DNA of 61,592 nt. It comes from Alkalinema sp. FACHB-956. GTDB lineage: Bacteria; Cyanobacteriota; Cyanobacteriia; Leptolyngbyales; Leptolyngbyaceae. A model generated the notes under the pieces. The model was not told where the DNA came from, ran no database searches, and saw nothing but the letters and a program-made list of their open reading frames with translations. The position numbers and the translations under genes are program-made. The DNA lies in assembly GCF_014697025.1 (NCBI RefSeq), contig NZ_JACJRC010000029.1, forward strand, positions 1 through 61,592, read 5' to 3'. Shown piece after piece: positions 54,953 through 61,592 of the stretch; positions within the stretch are counted from its first letter, which is position 1, and every line of letters starts with the position of its first letter.

Positions 54953-55353
54953 AGAGAAGAGCCAGCGAGGCAGTTGCGGAGGGGAATCCCTCTGAGGAAA
55001 GTCCGGGCTCCCGAAAGACCAGACCTGCTGGGTAACGCCCAGTGCGAGCGATCGTGAGGATAGTGCCACAGAAACATACCGCCCCTAGGATCTTAAATTT
55101 TTAGGATCCGAAAGGTAAGGGTGCAAAGGTGCGGTAAGAGCGCACCAGCAGCATCGTGAGGTGCTGGCTCGGTAAACCCCGGTGGGGAGCAAGGCCGATG
55201 GAACCAAGGTTGGTCTTTTCCCGGTTCCGTGCCGTAGGGGCAACTCTACGGAGTGCCGCTTGAGGCCGTTGGTAACAACTGTCCCAGATAGATAACTGCC
55301 CGCGTCAGCTTGCTGATGTAGAACAGAACCCGGCTTATGTCTGACTCTTCTCT
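54953..55353 (+). ncRNA. rnpB: RNase P RNA
   Basis: Bacterial type A RNase P RNA, about 401 nt. The outer helix P1 is AGAGAAGAG (54953-54961) with CTCTTCTCT (55345-55353). The conserved core GAGGAAAGTCCGGGCTCC lies near the 5' end, GTAAACCCC...GGGGAGCAAGGCC in the middle, and the 3' core ACAGAACCCGGCTTA near the end. A 10-bp hairpin GGATCTTAAA/TTTAGGATCC (55088-55109) decorates one arm, the sort of variable insertion seen in cyanobacterial rnpB. It cleaves the 5' leader from tRNA precursors. Confidence 0.97.
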
Positions 55354-56249
55354 TCTTGAGTTTTAGTGATTTGGGTTTGATGACTGACAGATTGACGACC
55401 TTCGATTGACGACCCATGCTCATCCCTTTGGGAGCAGATATAAATCTGAGTCATTCAAGTAACGCATTACCCGACGGGACTTTCAAGTAAAAATTTTTAG
55501 AGCAACGATCTTAGAGCAACTATCTAGGGGGATACTTCCTAGTATTTTCCGCGTTGTATACCCAGAGCTATATATCCAGAGCTATATATCCAGGGTCGTA
55601 TATCCAGAGCTATATATCCAGGGTTATATGTAGATTTGTATAAATCTTGAAGGGGACTGTTTTTTGTCAACCGCTGGGTTTATGATTTTTTCAAGTCTTT
55701 GGTCAGGCGCAGGAAGATTCTCTTCAATCTACCTTTTCTTCTGTTTACGATCGTCCAGCCTTCTAGGAATCCAGACTATTTAATGTCTGTGTTGTTCCCC
55801 GCTTTGTGCGAGGTGCATTCAGATAGTGGATCGCGTCTAGGAAAGTGACTAGAGCAGTTGGAGAACAACTGGTTGCGTTGATTGTTCTGCATGAAAACGC
55901 AGCAAGGTTTAGGGCGAAATTGGTGCAGCTCCTTATTACACCCATGGGCAGCAAACTTTGCTCAAGTACAGGGTGAGGTTTGGGGTTTCTTTATAAATGC
56001 TGAGGTAATGTATAAATTCAGCAAAGCTCCGTTTGCATTGACCGTCGGGTGCCTAATCTAACCTAGGATGAAGGTGCTGGAGCCTTGCTCCCTAATTCTT
56101 ATACGGGCTAGGCTTGGGCTGCTAGATTTAGACCGCTAGATTTAGCTAGAGTACTGGGTTTGAACCGCTAGATTTAGGCTACTGAGCAGATTCTTCATTC
56201 ACCTTCACGTCAGACCTGTTAACGACTTCATTTAATTTAGGGTAGATTT
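55354..56249. other. Long gene-free region after rnpB
   Basis: 896 nt without a supported gene. It contains a 14-nt tandem array (55557-55626) and, near 56118-56180, three spaced copies of (A)CCGCTAGATTTAG. The rest is AT-rich with no hairpin plus T tract I can call. Unannotated small RNA or promoter-rich sequence is possible. Confidence 0.6.
55557..55626. repeat. 14-nt tandem repeat
   Basis: Five units: TATACCCAGAGCTA, TATATCCAGAGCTA, TATATCCAGGGTCG, TATATCCAGAGCTA, TATATCCAGGGTTA, exact 14-nt period. Confidence 0.9.
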
Positions 56250-56867
56250 GTGAGTACCCCGTTGTTAACCTTCCAATCTAGTCAAGTGACTCAAGAAAGC
56301 AATCCAGGGTTCCTGTTGACCGTTGGAGAGCAGAAGCGGAGTGGCTTGATTTTGTGCAAGGAATTCCATGCAGAATTTGCTGGCCCTGGAGCAGCCGTTG
56401 CCTGCGCGAGTGAGCAACCCTACCAGGCAGTCATTGCGATCGGAGCCCCGAGTTTAGTCCCCGTTCAGGATTGGGAATCTCGTCGCAAAGCCTATGGATT
56501 GCGGATCCAGTGGGAGCGTTGGTTGCATAAGATTGCTGACCACCCCGATCCCACGAGTCGCGTTGAGCGATTATTTGCTGGACTAGAAGGCTTTTTTGGA
56601 CGCCAAGTGGTGATGAGCTTACCGACAGAAGTTTTGTCCCTGTTGGTGGGGGTCTTACCCAGTACGGTGGAAACAGTCCGGCGGCGGCAAGGGCATCCTA
56701 CCCGATTTGATACTACGACGGTGATTTTCCCGTCGGAACAACTTCAAATTACGACCCTCAACCTAGAGACGATCACCACCCAAGGTCACGCGAATCAGAT
56801 GCCATTGGGCCGCAATCTGACCTTGCAGGAAATCCATCGGGTTTATGAAAAGCTTCAGTCTGCCTGA
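56250..56867 (+). CDS. Protein of unknown function with helix-turn-helix-like segment
   Basis: 205 residues starting at GTG 56250. The middle segment PTEVLSLLVGVLPSTVETVRRRQ has the spacing of a helix-turn-helix as in Crp-type regulators, preceded by a helical GLRIQWERWLHKIADHPD. The N-terminal ~75 residues are beta-rich, with FHAEFAGPGAAVACASEQPYQAVI. This could be a small transcription factor, but the family is not recognised. It ends ~130 nt before rnc on the same strand. Confidence 0.6.
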   Translation: MSTPLLTFQSSQVTQESNPGFLLTVGEQKRSGLILCKEFHAEFAGPGAAVACASEQPYQAVIAIGAPSLVPVQDWESRRKAYGLRIQWERWLHKIADHPDPTSRVERLFAGLEGFFGRQVVMSLPTEVLSLLVGVLPSTVETVRRRQGHPTRFDTTTVIFPSEQLQITTLNLETITTQGHANQMPLGRNLTLQEIHRVYEKLQSA

Positions 56868-57001
56868 GAGGATGCATCTGGTTGCTGAGGGGTGTCAGTC
56901 TGTCGAAGCGGTTAGTGCTGTCGAAGGGCGTGGTTTTGATAGGATTTCGTGCGATGGTAGAAACAGTACCTTGCCCGATCGTCCATATCAACCGTCCATT
57001 C

Positions 57002-57742
57002 ATGAGCCTGCCCTATCCCCGTCGTCAAAAGCAACTCGTCAGCTTAGTTCACCGTTTAGGATTGGATGAGCTGTCTGAGCTGCGGTGGGATTTGCTGGAT
57101 TTAGCCTTGACCCATGCCAGTGCTTCTCCGACTGCAAACTATGAGCAGTTAGAATTTGTGGGAGATGCGGTGGTTAAATTGGCTGCTGCTACATTTTTGC
57201 TCAAAACCTATCCCCAGTTGAAGGTTGGCGACTTTACAGCCATTCGATCGATTTTAGTGAGCGATCGTAATTTAGCCACCATTGCGGATCAATACGATTT
57301 CGATCGTTACTTGGTAGTTGGGGGCAGTGCTGCTGCTGACAGTAATGGCCGAGAGTCGCGACTGGCCGACAGTTTTGAGGCCGTGTTGGCCGCCCTCTAT
57401 CTCAGTTCACAAAATCTTGACTTGATTCACCCTTGGTTGGATCCGTTGTTTCAAGCAAGTGCCGAGAAAATTTTGGCCGATCCTGCGCGCAATAACTATA
57501 AAGCAGCGCTACAGACGCTGACCCAGAGTAAGCAAAAGCTTTTGCCCCAATACCGGAGTCGGGAAATTAGTCCAGTTCATGGGGATCCAGAACGCTTTGA
57601 AGCGGAGGTTTGGCTGCAAGATCAATGTTTAGGGGTGGGGCGTGGTCGATCGATCAAAGCTGCTGAGCAGGCCGCTGCCCAAATTGCCTTTATCCAACTC
57701 AGTGAGCCTCAACCCCTACCTCAACCACTCAGCGAGTCTTGA
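57002..57742 (+). CDS. rnc: Ribonuclease III
   Basis: 246 residues from ATG 57002 (MSLPYPRRQKQLVSLVHRLG); an in-frame ATG at 56954 would add 16. Cuts double-stranded RNA in rRNA and mRNA processing. The nuclease signature NYEQLEFVGDAVVKLAAATF carries the metal-binding Glu and Asp, with the second acidic set in RLADSFEAVLAALYL. A double-stranded RNA-binding domain follows (NYKAALQTLTQSKQKLLPQY ... GRGRSIKAAEQAAAQIAF). The C-terminal LSEPQPLPQPLSES tail is repetitive. Confidence 0.94.
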   Translation: MSLPYPRRQKQLVSLVHRLGLDELSELRWDLLDLALTHASASPTANYEQLEFVGDAVVKLAAATFLLKTYPQLKVGDFTAIRSILVSDRNLATIADQYDFDRYLVVGGSAAADSNGRESRLADSFEAVLAALYLSSQNLDLIHPWLDPLFQASAEKILADPARNNYKAALQTLTQSKQKLLPQYRSREISPVHGDPERFEAEVWLQDQCLGVGRGRSIKAAEQAAAQIAFIQLSEPQPLPQPLSES

Positions 57743-57823
57743 CTACTCAGTCCCCCCCAACTCAGTGAGCCTCAATCTCCCCTGGGGAATGATGAAGAGA
57801 GATCTTCCATTGAGTCCTAAACT

Positions 57824-58876
57824 ATGCAGCCAATGAATGTGGCAATTTTCGGCCTAGGTCGCTGGGGCCAGCATCTTTTGCGCAATTTTTTAGCTCACCC
57901 CCAAGCCCATGTGCGGGCGATCGTCGATCCATTTCCCGCCAACTTAGACCGGATGGCCCAGCAATTTGGTTTAGAGGCTGCGGTGCAGCAACTGACGGAT
58001 TGGGAAGCGGCGATCGCGCTACCGGATCTGGATGCAGTGGTTATTGCTACGCCTGCGGAAACCCACTACCCCATGGTGCGGCAGGCATTGCTTCAGGGTT
58101 TACATGTTTTGGCAGAGAAGCCCTTGACCTTGGATGCGGCCAGCTCCTTAGAACTGTGTGAATTGGCAGAAAAAGTGCAGCGGCAATTGGTGATTGACCA
58201 CACCTATCTTTTTCATCCAGCGGTGTTGCGGGGGCAGGCGGCGTTGGAGGCCAAGGCGATCGGAGATTTGCGCTATGGGTATGCCACCCGCACCCATTTG
58301 GCTCCGGTGCGTCAGGATGTCGATGCTCTGTGGGATCTGGCGATTCACGATCTAGCGATTCTCAATTATTGGTTAGGGGCAAAACCTGTGAAGGTGAGCG
58401 CCCGAGGACAGGGTTGGCTGCAACCCGAGGTGACCCATCCCCACAGGGCTGCAACGGGGTTGGCCGATGTGGTTTGGGCCACGGTGCAGTATCCCAGTGG
58501 CTTTCAGGCAACGATTCACCTAGCATGGTTGAACTGTGATAAACAGCGGCGGCTGGCCTGTGTGGGGAGTCAGGGGACGTTAGTGTTTGATGAGTTGGCT
58601 GTGGATTCTTTAGTGATTGATCGGGGTGAATTACAGGCGCAAGGTGTGGGGTTTGTGCCTGTAATTCAGCAGCGGGAAGTTTTAGACCCGATCGGGCAGG
58701 AACCCTTGGCGCGGGTGTGCGATCATTTCCTAGCCTGTGTGCAGCAGAATCAACCATCAACCATTTCCAGTGGCTGGTTGGGCGCGGATTTAGTTAGGGT
58801 GTTGCAAGCGTTGTCCCGATCGATGGAGCAGGACGGTGCTTGGGTGGACATTGCGAGTCTAGCAGGGGAGCGTTGA
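57824..58876 (+). CDS. Gfo/Idh/MocA-family oxidoreductase
   Basis: 350 residues. Rossmann fold VAIFGLGRWGQHLLRNFLAH, nucleotide contact VVIATPAETHYPMVRQAL, and the EKP motif in HVLAEKPLTLDAASSLEL; substrate-domain residues follow (LWDLAIHDLAILNYWLG, with the catalytic-type Asp/His). NAD(P)-dependent dehydrogenase of sugars, sugar amines or related compounds; substrate unknown. The next gene starts 6 nt downstream, so they are an operon. Confidence 0.92.
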   Translation: MQPMNVAIFGLGRWGQHLLRNFLAHPQAHVRAIVDPFPANLDRMAQQFGLEAAVQQLTDWEAAIALPDLDAVVIATPAETHYPMVRQALLQGLHVLAEKPLTLDAASSLELCELAEKVQRQLVIDHTYLFHPAVLRGQAALEAKAIGDLRYGYATRTHLAPVRQDVDALWDLAIHDLAILNYWLGAKPVKVSARGQGWLQPEVTHPHRAATGLADVVWATVQYPSGFQATIHLAWLNCDKQRRLACVGSQGTLVFDELAVDSLVIDRGELQAQGVGFVPVIQQREVLDPIGQEPLARVCDHFLACVQQNQPSTISSGWLGADLVRVLQALSRSMEQDGAWVDIASLAGER

Positions 58877-58882
58877 ACGGGA

Positions 58883-59602
58883 ATGAAGACCACGGTTGTG
58901 CTGGCCATGACTGCCGATGGCAAAATTGCTGATCGCGATCGCACAGCGGCCCGATTTGGTTCGCCGCAGGATCAACGGCATTTGCAACAACAGGTGGCGG
59001 CGGCGGATGCGGTGTTATTTGGGGCGGGGACGTTGCGGGCCTATGGGACAACGATGACGGTACACGATCCCACCTTACAGGAACAGCGCCGATCGCAGGG
59101 CAAAGCCGAGCAGCCCATCCAAATGGTCTGTTCCCGTCAGGCGACCTTCGATCTGAGTTGGCGATTTTTTTCGCAACCGATTCCCCGCTGGTTATTGACT
59201 ACACCCCAGGGGGCGATCGCGTGGCAACATCAACCTGCGTTTGAGCGAGTTTTGGTGGCACCGGAGCGGCAGAATCCAGCAGCGCCGGTGCGATCACAGG
59301 ATGGACGATCGTGGGATTGGTCTGCGGTTTTCCAACAGTTGTCCCAGGAGGGCCTCGATCGGCTAGCGGTGCTGGGGGGAGGGGATTTGGTAGGGAGTTT
59401 GTTTGAGGCGGATTTAGTGGATGAATTATGGTTAACGGTTTGCCCCTTAATTCTGGGAGGGGTGACTGCGCCGAGTCCGGTGGCGGGGAATGGGTTTCTC
59501 GCAAATCAAGCCCCTTGGTTGGAGCTATTAACCGTGCAACCTGTGGAGCAGGAGGTTTTTTTGCACTATCGTGTCTTGCGAGGGCGTCTTGCGGACAAAT
59601 GA
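58883..59602 (+). CDS. RibD C-terminal-type reductase (dihydrofolate reductase fold)
   Basis: 239 residues, a stand-alone RibD_C domain: KTTVVLAMTADGKIADRDRT opening, ADAVLFGAGTLRAYGTTMTV, DRLAVLGGGDLVGSLFEADLVDELWLTVCPLILGG. It would reduce a pyrimidine or pterin-like substrate with NADPH, as in riboflavin synthesis, but lacks the deaminase half. Located between an oxidoreductase (6 nt upstream) and folP (64 nt downstream), which hints at a pterin/flavin link. Specific reaction not established. Confidence 0.88.
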   Translation: MKTTVVLAMTADGKIADRDRTAARFGSPQDQRHLQQQVAAADAVLFGAGTLRAYGTTMTVHDPTLQEQRRSQGKAEQPIQMVCSRQATFDLSWRFFSQPIPRWLLTTPQGAIAWQHQPAFERVLVAPERQNPAAPVRSQDGRSWDWSAVFQQLSQEGLDRLAVLGGGDLVGSLFEADLVDELWLTVCPLILGGVTAPSPVAGNGFLANQAPWLELLTVQPVEQEVFLHYRVLRGRLADK

Positions 59603-59665
59603 AGCGTGAGTTGCTCTTACACTAGAGAAGGTTGAGTGATTGGGTAGGAGCAACCTTTCGTTTTG

Positions 59666-60541
59666 ATGAGTTCTATGCAAGCGACAAGTTCTATGCAGGC
59701 TTGGCATCTACGCGATCGCCCGTTTCATTGGGGTGAGCGTACCTATTTGATGGGGGTGTTGAATGTAACGCCGGATAGCTTTAGTGATGGCGGAAAATTC
59801 ACAACCGTTAATGCCGCGATCACGCAAGCCCGACAGATGCGAGATCATGGGGTGGATATTTTAGACATCGGAGGACAGTCCACTCGTCCCAATGCTGCGG
59901 ACGTGAGCTTGGCGGAAGAACTCGATCGGGTGTTGCCTGTCGTGCAAGCGCTCCGGGCCGATCGCCAATTTGACAGGATTCCAATCTCGATCGATACCAC
60001 TAAAGCAGCGGTGGCTAGAGCGGCGATCGCGGCGGGAGCAGATATCATCAATGATATTTCCGGAGCGACGTTTGATGATCAGATGTTATCGACGGTAGCA
60101 GTGTTGCAAGTACCGTTAATTCTGATGCATTTACGGGGAACGCCTCAAACGATGCAGCAACTGACGGATTATGAGAATTTGCTTGTAGAGATTATGGAGT
60201 TTCTCCAAGGCCGGATTACGGCGGCGATCGCGGCGGGGATTTCCCGTGATTTGATTTGTATTGATCCAGGCATTGGTTTTGCAAAGACTGCTGAGCAAAA
60301 TATAGAATTGCTGCAACGAATGCAAGGGTTCAAAACGCTCGGGTGTCCGATCTTAATTGGTACCTCCCGCAAAAGCTTTATTGGCAAGATTCTCGATCAG
60401 CCTGACCCTGCGAAGCGAGTGTGGGGTACAGCGGCAACTTGCTGCATGGCGATCGCGCAGGGGGGGGATATTTTGCGGGTGCATGATGTAGCGGAAATGT
60501 ATGATGTAGTGCGGGTGGCGGATGCGTTATGGCGCAATTAG
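59666..60541 (+). CDS. folP: Dihydropteroate synthase
   Basis: 291 residues. Folate synthesis: it joins pABA to the pterin pyrophosphate. Signatures: YLMGVLNVTPDSFSDGGKF, DILDIGGQSTRPNAADV, PISIDTTKAAVARAAIAAGADIINDISG, DPGIGFAKTAEQNIELL, LIGTSRKSFIG. The exact start is uncertain because the first residues (SSMQATSSMQAW) are a short duplication that gives two alternative ATGs (59666, 59675, 59693). Confidence 0.96.
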   Translation: MSSMQATSSMQAWHLRDRPFHWGERTYLMGVLNVTPDSFSDGGKFTTVNAAITQARQMRDHGVDILDIGGQSTRPNAADVSLAEELDRVLPVVQALRADRQFDRIPISIDTTKAAVARAAIAAGADIINDISGATFDDQMLSTVAVLQVPLILMHLRGTPQTMQQLTDYENLLVEIMEFLQGRITAAIAAGISRDLICIDPGIGFAKTAEQNIELLQRMQGFKTLGCPILIGTSRKSFIGKILDQPDPAKRVWGTAATCCMAIAQGGDILRVHDVAEMYDVVRVADALWRN

Positions 60542-60556
60542 ATTCTCGTGGAACTT

Positions 60557-60612
60557 AGTTCAGAATACTCAGTTCAGAATACTCAGCTCAGAATACTCAG
60601 TTCAGAATACTT
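60557..60612. repeat. 14-nt tandem repeat just past the folP stop
   Basis: Four units AGTTCAGAATACTC (twice), AGCTCAGAATACTC and AGTTCAGAATACTT, exact 14-nt period, starting 16 nt after the folP stop. Confidence 0.9.
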
Positions 60613-60648
60613 AGCCTGAAATCCCTGACTCTATCCCAGTTCTTTACT

Positions 60649-61164
60649 CTATCCCAATCCCTTTCCTTCATCGAACCACAATCTTGCTGACAACGTATCT
60701 GCACAATGGCAGAACGCAGCCAATGGCCCCATGATGCGTGTTTCTGGATTGTAGTCCGCTTCTGACTCGCCATGAATATGTTTCAATGCGTTGACTTCCT
60801 CAGGGGAAAATTTTATTTGGTACTCTTCTGCCAAAGTTTCAAATAAATATTGATGTTTATCAAAACAATCAGACAGACCTATCGTGTACTTCCAAATTTT
60901 CTCAATATCATGGAAATAAAGGACTACAATTGCAGAGCTGAGGGAAAAAGGAAGAGTACGTTGCTCGGAAAGACTGTGATAGATTGATTCCGCTATACGA
61001 AAGATCTCAGCAAGATGATCTAGATAGCCTCCCGTCCATGCTTGATGCTTTGACTTTGAACCCCAGGACAGTTCAATTTCCGACTTGTGGGTTGCATGAA
61101 ACTTCAAAAGAGCTTCACGTCTTGGATCTTCTATCTCTTGTAGAAAATCTAAGGCTCTCTTCAT
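60649..61164 (-). CDS. HD-domain phosphohydrolase-like protein
   Basis: 171 residues from ATG 61164 (MKRALDFLQEIEDPRREALL). Metal-binding pattern: His in HQAWTGGYLDHLAEIFRIAES, the HD pair in VLYFHDIEKIWKYT, a His in ALKHIHGESEADYN and an Asp in FCHCADTLSARLW. This is the layout of small HD hydrolases that act on nucleotides or similar phosphoesters. AT-rich compared with folP; it may be acquired. The frame continues upstream, but with a poor start region. Confidence 0.75.
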   Translation of the reverse strand: MKRALDFLQEIEDPRREALLKFHATHKSEIELSWGSKSKHQAWTGGYLDHLAEIFRIAESIYHSLSEQRTLPFSLSSAIVVLYFHDIEKIWKYTIGLSDCFDKHQYLFETLAEEYQIKFSPEEVNALKHIHGESEADYNPETRIMGPLAAFCHCADTLSARLWFDEGKGLG

Positions 61165-61592
61165 TTTTTTACCTTGAATGTGGATGGTCTGTATCTTGAT
61201 ACATTGCAATGTTGGGCGATCGTAAAAAATACCTTATCTATTAGAAAAGTACCTTCTCTAATGGTAGCAGCTATATAAGGTTACCAAGCACTTGCTATAG
61301 ATAACCTTTGATTCATCCAAAATTATCGGCAGTCAATGTGAATGGCTGTGTGCATGGCCGTTTCTAAATTGCTTGGATGTCTGTACTTCAAGATGGAAGT
61401 TCTTTATTGAATTGACAAAACTTGTATTTTATTTAGATGGGTATTTCAACTCTTTTGGAGAAGACTGCGGTGGACCCAAGTGTTTGGACAAGATCTAATG
61501 AAAGTTAAGCTCTAAGTGTAACGTGAGCTCAGCTAGCTCATAGATCAAAAGAGATCGATCTAACCAATGCTTCAGTTAATCAAACTCATTGT
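61165..61592. other. AT-rich region to the window edge, no supported gene
   Basis: 428 nt. An imperfect hairpin (AAGGTTACC...GATAACCTT, about 61278-61309) is the only structure seen. No reading frame with a ribosome binding site or recognisable protein. Confidence 0.55.

Noticed and set aside
55085-55423. Minus-strand frame of 112 codons across rnpB
   Set aside because: Lies inside the structured RNase P RNA; coding there is very unlikely.
55354-56249. Possible 6S RNA or CRISPR in the gene-free region after rnpB
   Set aside because: The only repeats are contiguous 14-nt units without spacers, and I cannot recognise 6S RNA features.

Overview
This window is cyanobacterial. It encodes allophycocyanin subunits and their core linker (apcA-apcB-apcC), a complete-looking gas vesicle cluster, cyanobacterium-restricted small proteins (DUF6335-like, DUF5340-like, DOMON-like, pilin GH-like), and it is rich in the HIP1-type octamer GCGATCGC and its CGATCG core. 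The moderate GC content, the absence of heterocyst genes and the gas vesicles suggest a non-heterocystous filamentous lineage (Leptolyngbya/Alkalinema-like). That genus-level guess is inference.

Layout. 1-1.6 kb: an IS1-type element (cut by the window edge) abuts an IS4 transposase that has lost its C-terminus; both sit against remnants of a DUF433/DUF5615 toxin-antitoxin pair, followed by an orphan UPF0175 antitoxin. 1.7-20.4 kb: mostly housekeeping genes on both strands: gltX, a rhomboid protease, an O-methyltransferase, a GIY-YIG protein, a kinase/DOMON pair, trpC, lpd, a TrmH-type methyltransferase, tRNA-Leu(CAG), and murA overlapping an M48 protease. 20.5-23.1 kb: tRNA-Leu(CAA), then the apcABC operon on the minus strand, facing a converging plus-strand terminator. 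23.6-28.5 kb: ileS, a creatininase-family hydrolase, tRNA-Ala(GGC) and a VOC protein.

28.6-31.05 kb is an accessory island. It holds an IS5-family element with a -1 frameshift at an A6G5 tract, a gene cut at its 5' end by that IS, and an AT-richer methyltransferase gene bracketed by two attC-like sites. This looks like a stranded integron gene cassette. 31.2-41.3 kb: a membrane protein, larB, two tandem oligopeptide-type binding lipoproteins with coupled translation, a glutathione peroxidase, small acidic proteins, a cytochrome b561-type protein and an EF-G-like GTPase whose switch II histidine is replaced by Ser. 41.8-51.6 kb: an amino-acid ABC ATPase, then a minus-strand gas vesicle cluster running CDC48-like AAA+ ATPase, small protein, gvpA, gvpC, gvpN, gvpJ, gvpK, gvpF, gvpG, gvpF/L-family gene. 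52-61.6 kb: pepA, rnpB (RNase P RNA), rnc, a Gfo/Idh/MocA oxidoreductase, a RibD-C reductase, folP and an HD-domain protein.

Two patterns stand out. First, GvpC and GvpN both end in a homologous ~55-residue winged-helix-like domain joined through long repetitive linkers, in a cluster headed by a double-AAA ATPase; this suggests an accessory assembly or docking module not part of the textbook gas vesicle set. Second, short tandem arrays (units of 12-22 nt, mostly 13-19) occur repeatedly. In at least four cases the array begins inside the last codons of a gene and every unit carries a copy or variant of the stop-codon region. Others lie just beyond a stop, and in-frame 15-nt arrays occur inside genes (O-methyltransferase N-terminus, GvpC and GvpN linkers).
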